Source: Solen grandis (lineage: Eukaryota > Mollusca > Bivalvia > Adapedonta > Solenidae). From it: a DNA stretch of 64,000 nucleotides. Below the pieces are notes generated by a model. It made no database searches and was not told where the DNA came from. It saw only the letters and a list, made by a program, of their open reading frames with translations. Below are positions 43,901-55,624 of this stretch, in pieces. Position numbers and translations under genes: made by a program. Within the stretch, counting starts at the first letter, position 1. Each line of letters opens with the position of its first letter. Location of the stretch: NCBI GenBank assembly GCA_021229015.1, contig CM037791.1, forward strand, positions 53,728,798 through 53,792,797, read 5' to 3'.

Positions 43901-46900
43901 ACTCTGACGCCGACAATGAACGTCTAAAGTCCTACCTGGTGTCGGCGTCGGCGACGCCAACCGTTGCTGAAATATGCGATAGGACCACATATGCAGCCGG
44001 AACGGAGCATGTATTCTTGAAAAACGATGGTATGGGTGTTATTGATCTTGAACACTGCTTTCAATGAAATGATTTTTATCAGTGTTATGTCTGTAATATT
44101 TACCTTAATATTGGTAAAAACATTATTTCAAGACTTTAACATCTCTCGTGACATGCGGTTGCACTTCACTCATCGCACATATTTTTCTTTTCGGAAATTT
44201 GAAGCTTGGTTTTTTTTATATTGATCATTTCTATAGACTAGAAGATATTTGTTTGAAGCGTATTGTAATAATTTACCGGCCGAGTTAGCATCTTCTCCTA
44301 TACACATGTTTGATGAAATTATCACCTTGACGTAGAAAATGTCTCATACAAAGTTGATTGCATGCATGGACTAAATTTAGGTCCCAAATCAGATATCCTA
44401 CTCCAAATAATATTTCATTTTATAGCAATATGAGAGTCAGTCATGGGTCGGGAACACGATCACTATATGCATTTCTTTCTATACAAAGGGTTGGAGGGAA
44501 ACTCAAAGACCTCATTTCCATTCGCATTTCGAGGTACGTGGACTTATGTGTTCACGAGCGGTATATCCTCCTCGTGCTCCGGAAGTAGTTTTCTCGACGT
44601 GTGCTCGAGCCCCGACATCAACACCATGACGTACAATTACACGTATTGCTCAACCATCCAGGCCTACTCAGGTATCTGTCTGTCTGTCTGTCTGTGCTTC
44701 GGTTATGATACACTATATGTCTCTAAGAAATATGTATAAAATATTTAACTTAAAGGTTCATTTAAATTCTAACGGTTGAGAGAATAACATGTACTTTCTT
44801 TTAATTTGATTACTCACTTTCGGAACTGATAGCTTGAACTACTTCTTATTGATGAGATTTAAAATGAGGACATAGCTGATCTAAGAATTTAACATTTATT
44901 GAAAATAATCACATATTTATGGTATTATGCAGCTCATGTTTTCTTATCTTTAACATCTATGCGAACTTTCCAAAATCGTTTCTTTAAAACACCAACCGGT
45001 TCTGTAATTGATCTTGGCAAATGGACAAATAGTATTGAAAAATATTTCCGGACTTTGAAAGCAAATTGGTACAAAAGATTATTTTCTCATTCGTAACATC
45101 CCTTTGTTTACTTTCGAAATTACACGCTGATTTTTTTAACCGACCAAAGGTTGGAGAATCAGAAAGCAGTGGCAGACAATCCGTAATTTATTCTCGTTTC
45201 GTTCATTCGGGCATACATGCATAGAATCGACTGTTGCTCTAGTTTACCATTAATACGCGTTTATCAACATTCCCAATAATTTCATTGCACCAGTGCTTTC
45301 AGTTTTTATTTACCATTTGTCACCTCAGCCACAGGGATCCTGTACGCCATGTGGTACACATCCGACTCCTCGTACATATACACACACGTATATAACACGG
45401 ACTCTTCCACGGACGAGAGTACAACATACAGATTTACATGTTATGTAAGTACAATGAACATAGTAAATCAACCAAAATAAGAATATGTGGTCAGGAAAAG
45501 AAATACCTCAAGGTAAACCGTCATTAAATTGTGATGAAAGACCATCAAGTGGTTGTAGGAATTTTATAGTAAATGCAAGCCTTTATAGACAATAAGCAAA
45601 CGAGCCTATAAATCCAAGCCAATGAATACTTGCATATACACTGAAGTCTTTTTAAGCATTTGAAGAACCATGATGGATGATTTCTATTATAAAAGGACCA
45701 CTATTGTTACTGCTGTCAACTAGTCTCAGTTATAAGAGGACCTGATTATCAGGTGAAATTGGCCTTATGGGCCCTGAAAATCTCTGTAGTAAAGTGGTCT
45801 CTTTAATGAAGTAATCTTTACATGTATATAATGACTTGACTATTTGAGTTTACCGTCGCTTCAACAGTATTTCCGTCATATAGCGACGTCCAGCTAATTA
45901 CAGGTGGAGGAAGACCCCGAATGCACGGAGGCATCCGGGTAGAACCACCGACCTACCTCAAGCCAGCTGGAAGGCTTCCTCACATGAAAACCGAATGACC
46001 CTGTCGGGATTCGAACCCACGCGGTGAGAGGCTGAGTGAGTGTTAAAGTCAGCGACTTTACCCTCTGGGGCAACATGTAAATAATAAGTTAATGCATTCT
46101 GGACAATAACTCTGTTAATATGTACGATGCGAACCACAAAAAAGTCAATATTATTTGATGAATTATTTTTGTAATACTGCTGCTTCTGATGAATACATTC
46201 AAGATGTTTTACTTTATTGTTACATGGCAGATTTCAGAAAATAAGGAATAATATTTACATTCTGATTAGCCATTATTTCAATTAAACGTAAGCTTTGCTC
46301 ACCTTAATCTTTTTGTTATAATAACACTTACTGTTTGATTGTATTAAAGATATGAAATAATTACTCCCTTATTAAACTCATTGTATTTTAAAATCAAACA
46401 TGTATATTAAAAATCAGTAGCAATGCAAAAGAGAACAGGAGTGCTCAGCTTTGAAAGAATTTATTCATTATTCAAGGAATATCACACTCCTTTTTAATGT
46501 GGATACTACAATGATTGACATTTATCGACTTTCGTATAAAATCAGGATGTAAGCAAGGAGGAATCTTATGCCGGGTATTATTATTGATTTACCACCATCG
46601 ACCAGGTAGTGGGCAGTAAAGGAATGTTGTCAAGTAAAAAAGTTAAGTGCAGAAGTGTTGCCAATTCTGAGTTTTTGCACAGTTTGAAAAATAAAAATCT
46701 CAAGGGATTATATTTGATTTGAAAATGATTTTATACTTTGCAATCTTGATGGGCAGGTAACATCCAAAGTCGGCTCTGTACTGTCTGCTACACAGTACCC
46801 AGGTGAATGCCTGTCCAGTCAGACGTCCACAAGCGTATCGTCACCAGGGGCAGCCGTGGTTTTCACTCAAACAGGTAAACGGCTATTTTATACTTTATTT

Positions 46901-49900
46901 AGACCAAACAAAGCTATCAAAATCAAACTTGTCATTCAAACATTCGTTTTTTGAACTTGATGCATTTTTTTTCTGTTCTATAATTTATCTGCATTTACAA
47001 TTCTTGAAATGCAAAAGGCAGTTAAGATATCACATGCGTATTTGCACTAATATTTCAGGTGCGTAAAATCGTCAAACCATAAAACCACGTATGTACTCCA
47101 TTTTTATACGCCGCGTATTTTGAGGTTGTCCGCTCTGTAACTCGAGCACATGTGAACCGATCTTGACCAAACATGGTAATAATGTATATGGGCACAATGC
47201 CCCGGCCAGGTTTGATAACCAGTCAGATTGTCCCAGACGCTCCAGAGTTATGGTCCTTCAATGTTATGTTAACAGTGTACGCTTTCTCATTCTAAAAATC
47301 ATGAATTAATCTTTACATGACTTGGTCACAATATGGCCATGTTCGATAAAAAGCCATAAATTCCCAGATGCTCCGGAGTTATGACCCCTGAATTGATGAT
47401 TACCAGCCAACATTTTTGAACACCCCAGAGTTACGGCCCTTGAATTGTTGAAAAAAAGAGCAAAATTATTAGTGTTTGCTCTCTGACACTGACAAACTTG
47501 AACCGATCTTTACTAAATTTTGTCACAATGTGTATTGATACAGTATCTTAATCGAGTTTGAAAAACAGTCAGAATGTCCCAGACACTCCAGAGTTACGAC
47601 CCTTGAATTGATAAAACTGTAGGACGGGCGTATTTGGGAATAACCAGGGATCTTGTTATAATTTTGATTATGGATATTTTATCATAAATTCAATTTCTAT
47701 CAATTTCTATGACTAATCTAACAATACTTTCGCTTTACTTTACAGCTTCCTGTCGTAAGTTATAAAATACGTTTATAAGATTCAAAACAATAATAATGAA
47801 TGAATAGATATATATAGATATATATATATATTTATAAATAATTTTATATGAATCTTCAACTTTTCCATCACTATAATGCTATGACTGTTAAAGCCACAAA
47901 CTTAATATTGTTGAGATTTAAGCTGATGGTCTTTTGGAATTTGATAATTTTCATAATACTATACAAAACTACTTTATTGTCATCGACATCACATAACATA
48001 AGCAGACATATATGATAAAAAAAACCCTATTCCAGTCATATATCGTTGGAGAAAGATAAGTGATAAATAAATGTTTTCCATATACATGATTTGTTGTGTA
48101 CAAAATAATCACAATATTAATATAGATCCGTGTTTATAATTCACGCAGATACAATTTCATTGCAGCTTAACTAAGATTTACTTGTAAGTTATACTATGAT
48201 AACATCAATTGTATGTTTTTCAGCGTATGACACTTCAACAACGGTCCTTTCTACGGCTTCTGCAGTTGGTATAGCTATAGGACTGATATTGTTACTGATA
48301 ATGATAGGCTGTGGGGTGGGAATATGGTATTACTACAAGAAGAGGAAGGAAGCTGAAGAAAAGAAGAAATATCCTAGCATAAAGAAATCCCAACCTGCAA
48401 ACAAAAAACTTGCTAATGGAGAAGTGTTTAAAAATGGTCACCACAGAAGTTCCAAAACACCAAAGGCAATGAATGGTGATGTTAAAATTAATATGGAAAC
48501 AGATCCTGATATAAGACGAGAGAATTCGATTTGTATATCAATGAACTCAAGGGGTGGTAGTGGCCTGGAGGGACTTGACGGGGATAAAAAGATCGGCCCA
48601 GCACCGGTTGAAGAACCAGAGAAGGTAAACTATTTTCCAGAGGAAACAATTGTAGAGAGTGAAAACGAAGCGACATTAGCGTCGACTTTCCTACCAGTTA
48701 CTGCTGACATGAACAACACACTTCACTTTACTGATAAAGAGATAGAAGAGTTAGAAAAACTAGGCGAAGCGGAAAGTGACGATGATGATGAGTTTGACAT
48801 GGATGAAATTGACGACGAGTTAGGTCTTCCAAGATTATCTAGAGCATTTACGCCAATAATTGTCCCGGCTGAAGCCACACTGCCCACTCTGTCATACAAA
48901 AAGCCAACTTCACCAGAAAAGCTTTCCGGTGAGGAAAGAACAGCTACTGGTGTCGTTAAAGTTAAGCTTAAAAAGAGAAAGAAAAAACGCGTAACCTCTG
49001 CGAAAGTGAACCTTAAAGGTTCTCGACCGGTATCAGCTGGTAAACAAATGTCGGAAAGCTTTAGAGAAACACCGTTCTTAGAACGGATAAAGAAGCAAGA
49101 TGTTGAAAAGGCAGAACAAGCCCATCGTGAGCAATTGGAAAAGGAAATGAAAGAAATAGAAAATGAGGTCATAAAAGCAAGGGTAAGCCTGGGAGCTTCT
49201 ACTCCTGCTACCTCTAGATCTAAAAGGTGATTGACACTAATTGGGTGATACATTTGTCTAATATCAATTCACAAATCGAATATATTGTTACTGTACTGCA
49301 CAAAATAAATTTGTTTCTCCCTAGTGAATGTATGTCTAATATAAATCTAATATACTAGTGGTTACCTAATATTTAGCTATCAAGAAAAATAAATCTTAAG
49401 TTTTCAGTGTATGGCCCCATTTTCTGTTTCGGTCCTTAGAAAATATTTGTTAACACAAGAATTAATGCATCTTTTAAAGGAGTAACTTTGGTGGTAAAAC
49501 TGATAAATTTGTCTAGGATATAGAACAATGCATGGGAGAATCAAATGGCACCTTGTCTGCAAGTTTGGCGCATTCTTTAATACTCACTGTAATCTGATCA
49601 TTGGTTTACCCTTGCTTTTTGACATGAACCGTTTAATACAAATATACGTAACATATAAATGTTTAATTTTAGAATGAGTGGATGATGAAATTTGCTTTTT
49701 TTCCGTAAAGCAATCTCAGTATTCATTTCCTCGTGTATCAAAATGTGTGAAAGATAATTAATGCATTTGTTTGAAATAAAATGTTCATATATTGACATAT
49801 AATGTGTATATAGTGTGTTATATTAAAGCATGTGCCAAAAAATTTATTTACTTCACAATATTCTAATAGCTAATTAGTATGTATGTGTGTGTGTCTGTCA

Positions 49901-52361
49901 TCATGTAGGTAAAATATGTCTATACGTGCGTGTGTACTCTTAGTTGCTATTATATCTGGAACTATAACATTTAGAGTTGTATTAAGCATGTGCCAAATTA
50001 CATTGTGTTAATTTCATAATACTCTCATAGCTATTTTCGTGCGCGTGTGTGCTATCTGTATTATTGTAAGTATATGTAGGAGTTCTTGGATTATTCCAGT
50101 TAGGTTGATCCACAGTTAAACTCTGTGATCGTTGCTGTTCCAGCTTAGTAAAAAAGCCAAAGACAATCCAGCCACCGGCAGTAAGTACATGGTGGACATC
50201 CAGAGAAATAAAAACTTCAACAGTCAGGTGCAGGTACAGTACACTAGTCATCATCATCATCATCATCATCATAATAGTAATCATAATCATCATCTCAATT
50301 TAAATCATTGACATCGCCGTCGTTATCTCATCACCATAATCATCATCAATAGACAGCAGACACTTGTTTGAAATTGCATAAATGTCGACATTTGACAATG
50401 TTTGTGTTTGGAATTACGCATTTAAGATGCAATGTTAATTGTTTTAAAATTAAGCTGACACATAGAATAAAATAATACAAATGGGATATGTAGAATATAT
50501 CGAACTGTAAAAGTTTTTAGAAAAAGAAAAGATATTTGTGTGTATTAACGTTGTTAAAGCAACCAGTTTGTAAGTAAGGTATATCTTTTAAGACGAATAT
50601 TTCATGCAATAATAATCATAAAAGTTTTATTTCTTTCCTTTAAATGGGAGGCGTGGTTGTATATTCAGGTCTGTCACATTCGCATCTTATTCCGCCTCTA
50701 AGTACAAAGAAACGAAATATTCCGGTCTATTCTAATCACTCTCAAAAGTTCTTGGGTTTGACCAGAGCTTGGTGCCTTGTAAATGAGACTTGTCGAGAAC
50801 ATATAGATATGTCAGGTTAATTTATTAACTCACTCAACTTGCCAGGATCTGGCAAAGCAGCGGAAGGAGAACGCCGTCGATTTGGAGACCCACAACCCGA
50901 GAATACCAGAAAGAACCGTAAAAAGACACCAAGGCTCCGACATCCTATGGAAATACAGGCAGATGTACGTGGCCCTCACATTTTTATGTTTTATTCAATA
51001 TTTTCTCTTAATTTAACGTTTATATAGTTCGTTGTTTAGATTTTTTTTCGTTTTTTTTTTTTTCGTTTCGTTTTTACGTCCATCCAAAAGAGTTTCAACT
51101 GTTTTGAGAATATGACAGCCTTTTTTCCTGAAATTATTATTAAAGCATATATATGTTTGAAAAAAAAGGGCATTACCGTAATATTTTTCGGCAATATCAT
51201 TTGACGAAGTATGAATCTGAAAAACTATTCACTTTGCAGCATACCAAATGTTTGAATACAATATCATATATTTTAAAAGAAAAAAAAAACTTTTAAAATA
51301 AGGAAAATCTTAGTACATGCTTTCCTTTAATTTTGAAGATGTTCTCCGGCAGTATTATCTTTATATAAGCTTTCATAAACACACAGATATCACTTTTTAT
51401 CCTCTTATCTATATCTTGACCATGCAGAGTGAAGAATTTCAAGAGCAAAACGAGAAGCTCCAAAAAGCGGAAGAATTTTGGCGGGAAACAAAACGCATCC
51501 AAAGCGGACGCAGACGAGAACACCCGGAAGCGCTCACCATCCCCTCGGTCAAAGAAGACCCGATCGACTACAAAGACAACAGAGTAAGTGTCCCTACTTT
51601 ATTCATTGTCCTCTTCTTCATAGTGTAAGCATGTTTTATATAAGAATTCAAGTATTTTCATTTCTATGTAAAAAATTAGTATAATGCTGCTGTTTTGTTT
51701 GTCTATTATTAGTGTTTAGGAAAATGTGCTGCTATTATTCGGTAGCATTATAATGTATTGAATCTTTCCTTTATTGGCTGGAAACGTATATTTTGTTTTA
51801 CTTGATAGTAATACAGCGCAATATAATTTTTTGTGTAAATGATTCCAAAACCCGTTGTTAATCATTTACCTCCAGCATCATATATTTCTAACTAAAAGAT
51901 TATATTTGTTTTTGGATTGCATTACATACAATTCTGATACATTAAAACCAATACAAAAAACAGAGATTTTTAATATATAACCAGCATCAGAATCTAAAGG
52001 GATTAAGAGAGTAAATTTACAATTAGGTCACATTAGGTTAAATAGGTCACTCCTATTTGCAGACAAAACACTACACCACAGACCGTACACAAGATACCTA
52101 CAATTATTTGCCAGGCTATTTGATTCAACTTATTGCTTTATTTCTAAATATGTCTTTGTTCTCCTCTGTTGTTACCAGCCAACAACAACATCCGCTTTCT
52201 CTCAGGCGAGAAGCGGGAAATCTGCGTTTGGAATGAGGTTAGACAGGGAGAACACAGCTTTCGTTGAGCCCGCACCGGACCCGAGGTCGTCAGCGGATGT
52301 CTGGAACAAAGCGTCAACCATGTGGCATTCTAAGAGTCAGTCCATATGGAACTCCCCATAG
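40960..52361 (+). CDS. Type I membrane protein of unknown function, copy B, complete (long isoform)
   Basis: Exons: 40960-41014, 42467-42638, 43276-43379, 43895-44029, 44489-44671, 45329-45444, 46757-46874, 48224-49182, 50144-50180, 50846-50964, 51428-51583, 52179-52361 (TAG). The lengths total 2337 nt, and every phase fits, giving 778 residues. Residues 1-18 form a signal peptide. The ectodomain (19 to about 306) starts DGCVFPSELSGTWYSS and has several cysteines and aromatic G-T-W/Y repeats. A membrane helix spans about 307-331 and is followed by a KKRKEAEEKKK stop-transfer. The tail has an acidic block (ESDDDDEFDMDE), basic runs, an RPVSAG motif and a charged, probably helical segment ending near residue 614, then the 3' exons with FWRETK and VWNK. 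No kinase, TIR, death or ITAM-like motif is seen. The first ectodomain exon resembles cysteine domains I recall as DUF7044/7043-like (memory only). AATAAA lies at 52711-52716. Confidence 0.85.
41655..41750 (-). mobile_element. tRNA-like SINE head
   Basis: ACAGGGCTCGAACCCACAAT read in reverse gives a B-box-like GGGTTCGAGCCC; the remainder is too short or diverged to assign. Confidence 0.45.
45836..46075 (-). mobile_element. tRNA-derived SINE, near full length
   Basis: Very close to 13600-13832 over its whole length (TTTACCGTCGCTTC, GCGACGTCCAGCTAATTA, GGGATTCGAACCCACGCGGT). It lies in the intron between the 45444 and 46757 exon boundaries of copy B. Confidence 0.85.
47102..47640 (+). repeat. 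Repeat element with about 165-bp units, second copy of the 3843 family
   Basis: Starts TATACGCCGCGTATTTTGAG and ends GGACGGGCGTATTTGGG, so the ends hold related GCGTATTT sequence. Internal phrases CAGAGTTAYGRCCCTTGAATTG recur near 47243, 47424 and 47590. It lies in an intron of copy B. Confidence 0.75.
47746..47754 (+). CDS. Candidate 9-nt micro-exon of copy B
   Basis: Nine bases (CTTCCTGTC) sit between a good acceptor (TTTACAG) and a perfect donor (GTAAGT) in the intron before the membrane exon. Length nine keeps the phase (1 to 1), so inclusion would add three residues, one of them Cys, just outside the membrane. It could be chance in an AT-rich intron; no counterpart was recognised in copy A. 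Confidence 0.4.
48224..49230 (+). CDS. Copy B membrane/tail exon read through to an early stop (short isoform end)
   Basis: The exon starting at 48224 stays open past the strong internal donor AGG|GTAAGC at 49182/49183 and ends at TGA 49228-49230, adding 16 residues that end SRSKR. Used this way, the protein is 629 residues. Splicing at 49182 to the exon at 50144 gives the 778-residue form. Both routes keep the frame, so two C-termini differing in their last part are possible. Many AATAAA-like sites lie soon after 49230 (for example at about 49304), consistent with 3' end formation there. Which form dominates cannot be judged from sequence. Confidence 0.6.
50248..50300. repeat. (ATC)n microsatellite
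   Basis: About nine CAT/ATC triplets followed by imperfect copies; intronic in copy B. Confidence 0.85.
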
Positions 52362-52719
52362 CACTGAGAATAATCAATTCGTTTAATGACATGTCAGGAA
52401 AAAAAACTGTATTTATTTTATTTAATCTTTTTACATATTTACTTATATTTATATAGTAATTTACATTATATCGTGTTGATAGTGTAATAAAATATTGGAT
52501 AACATGATATTTATAAAAAAATGTGGTTCTCATCTAGGACTATTCTTCTGTGATGAATTTTATGAATTTACGAGCCATATTTTGGTACCTGTAGAAGAAA
52601 TACGAGTACGAAACGATGTGTTTTTGTAGCCATATTTAATGTGTCGTACTGAACTATTTTTCGTCTAGGGAAATATAATGTGGCCTCATTTTTATCATGT
52701 TTTTTAATTAAATAAACAT

Positions 52720-54870
52720 TGTGAAAAGAAAAACTGGGTCAATTATGTATATATTCGTAAGGTATATGCACTGTTTATGATTGTTATATATAATTGTCAT
52801 TAGTTGTTTTTAATTAATATCCATGAATTATAACAATATACTAATGATTATCAAAAATAATGTAAGTATCATTAAGATAGAAGATTGATATCCGGATATT
52901 TTGAAATAATGCAAAACAGGAAAAGTCCGAAAATGCAAAAAAATAAAATATTAAGGTTTTCAGAAAAAAAAAAACATGTAAACAATATGCGAAACATATT
53001 TATAATTTTCAAGTACTTGCATCTCAAGTATAGAGAAAATATTCTACATCTAGGAAGAACTGTACAAAAGTTTTGACACACTTTCATTCTACTTTGATCA
53101 CTCCATTTACGTGCTAATTAAAGAATACTGTTATTGTATATCCCAGTTAGAAATGGATTAATTTGTTTTAAATGTCTATTTATTTACATGAAATATGACA
53201 GAATGTCATGTATACATATATTCATAATGCATGTTGAAAGAGATATGATATTTTGTAGTTGGATACAAAATTGATTTGCGAGAACTCGAGGATTGAAATG
53301 GATTATGTAAACCTTCATATAATGGCTCTAGAAAACGAGATAACTTTATTATATATTTAGTGTCATGGAGATTACTTTAGCTAGAGCGGGAACTATAAAG
53401 ATATCTCGGATTAAGCATCGCTCCTCGGATATAGATTTTAATGTGAATGTGTAAGTAAGATGCGTTTTAATGTATGTGTGTCTTGAATCCATTAAAATAT
53501 AAAAAAGCGTCCTTATTATTATTATTTTTATCGTCAATTAGTTTGAAAGACAGATTGAGATATGGTTAGCTCTAAGCTATTCCAACGCAAAATATGTTTT
53601 AACAGTTGTTAATTTTATTGTGTGATTTGTCTTTTGATTCACATTACAAGTTTATACGATAGTTTGAAATTGTAGAGGATATATTTGTATAAACAGTAAA
53701 GCTATCACATTGCAGTATATATAAAAATCTTAAGTTAAACTAAGCAATATTTTGAATAGAAAAGCTTAATAACCTAAAATTATATTTTTACTCATGTTCA
53801 AACAATATGTTATATATACTAAATATATATGTCTATGAATTATTTGTATGAGTGGTCAGTATACAGTATTTTTAAAACTAGGCGTGAGAAGTAGAAGTAA
53901 CCTTGTTAGATTTATTTCAACTTTAAGATTAATTGTGGTGACAATATCTCGAGGATACAAGATAAGTGTTGTTGTTATTTGTTGTGAGAGAATGAATTCA
54001 TGACTTTGCTTCAATAAATGAACATAACTATTTTTACAATGCTGTATTTATTTCTTCAACTCATATCAATATTGGCCAATAGGTTTCGTGGATTCGATCT
54101 TTGGCATATCAAAGTCGTAAAAATATCATCATTATCATCATCAGCAGCAGCAGCAGTTGCACCAGAAATAATATTAATAAAATATACTCTGTGTGTGTGA
54201 GAGAGAGAGAGAAAGAAAGAGAGAGAGAGAGTGGGGTGTGGGAGGGAGGTTGAGATTACAAACAAGAATGAACATTGGGCACAACAAATAAAAACAACTG
54301 ATTTCTTTCCTGCTTTAATTTTGTCAGTTGAGGGAATCTTTATATTTCACTATAGGGTTTCTGTTTATTTCTTACTGTGGTGGGGATAAGTTTCTAGAAT
54401 AAAAATGTTTGCTTGTTCGAGTGTAACGTCCCATCGATTTTGGGGACTGTATGAAACAGATACAGTACTGTCTCCCACAGGGGCTCGAAGTCATATCGAT
54501 CAATTTTAAAGTGTCACTGTTTTGAGTCTAAACGTGGGAAATAAAAATCCTAAACGTTATGGTCACGGACTTTTTCTTATAAAATTATTGTGGTTTACAT
54601 GTGATAACTGCCGAGACTGGATACATATATGCTGTAGATAAATAGGTTGGTTTTCATATATCAATCAATATTAAAAAAAAACTCATTTTTCCCGAGTCAA
54701 AGGTTTTACAACTATTGTAAAGGAAATATTTACAATGGCACTGGAGATCAATCAAATGGATGTATCTGTAATTTCAAACGCAAATGAACCACATAACAAA
54801 AACAGTGTCCTCCTTTAATGTTACCATTATACGATATGATTCGACCCATGCAACTTCGAGCCACTGTGCT
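52720..54870. other. Intergenic stretch, no gene seen
   Basis: Very AT-rich. The only structures noted are a (GA)n/(GT)n run near 54190-54250 and short poly-A or poly-T runs. Confidence 0.55.
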
Positions 54871-54874
54871 TCCT

Positions 54875-55080
54875 CCCAGCAATACCATGCCCAGACATGT
54901 GGCATGGCGCCATACCTAGCCTCATCCTGACTCTGCGCCAGCCGCCTCCCCTTATATGCTGAGCTTCAAACTTTTGCATGTTAGGGCCTTGGATCGAACA
55001 AACTACATTCAAGCCATGAGGGGACGGTATAACGACCCGCTCCTCAGGGAACCGGAGTCAGCGTTGGTCAACCAGTCAGT
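54875..55080 (-). mobile_element. tRNA-derived SINE, diverged
   Basis: Contains ACATGTGGCATGGCGCCATA, CTTATATGCTGAGC and GGCCTTGGATCGAACAAACT in the order seen at 36885-37140. The tRNA-like head is on the right. Confidence 0.6.
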
Positions 55081-55239
55081 AAACCGATGCAGATACGTCG
55101 AGAAAAAAAAAAAATTATCAATTCATTAATAAAGAAGATCAGGTTTTATCGAACAGAGATAGGTAGTAATTTTGTTACCTATGTAAGAAAAGTATATAAA
55201 GGAAGTTAATCGTGTAATAGAGCAAACAATACCACATAT

Positions 55240-55620
55240 TAATTTAACCACATTAAATCCCCTTCGCTCGATATATAGTAAAGTATCAAATTATGTAGTC
55301 CATTTATGTTCCTTGGATTTTAATAATCCTTAAAAAGCTAATAACAAATTACAAAATAATCTTTTTAATACTCGCAAGAAAAGACAGGGAGGGAGTAATT
55401 TCTTATAAACTTATCTGTGTATAAATATAATATGTATTGCATTTGTGTTGCACCACGTGATTAGTTAAACTAGCGCACATAAGATATATAAAGGACACGG
55501 ATATTTAGGTCTGTTATTCTTTGTTGGGAAGATTAAAGTTCTCTGAGCAATCACGATATTATTTTATATCCCATTTTAGATGATTAATTTATGATCAAAT
55601 TAATGCAAACGCTCACGGTG
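55240..55620 (+). promoter_or_regulatory. Promoter-like segment, copy 1 (TATA box and conserved 67-nt block)
   Basis: TATATAAAGG at 55485-55494 is followed, 16 nt later, by a 67-nt block (55509-55575) identical to 63910-63976. The upstream part (CCCCTTCGCTCG, AATAATCCTTAAA, TTGCACCACGTGA) also matches the second copy, with changes. The spacing fits a TATA-driven start near 55510-55516. No long coding frame follows within this window on the plus strand. Confidence 0.5.
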
Positions 55621-55624
55621 TAAT

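Noticed and set aside
48723..49253. Minus-strand frame of 176 codons
   Set aside because: Antisense shadow of the copy B tail exon; serine-rich only because the sense strand is Glu/Asp-rich.
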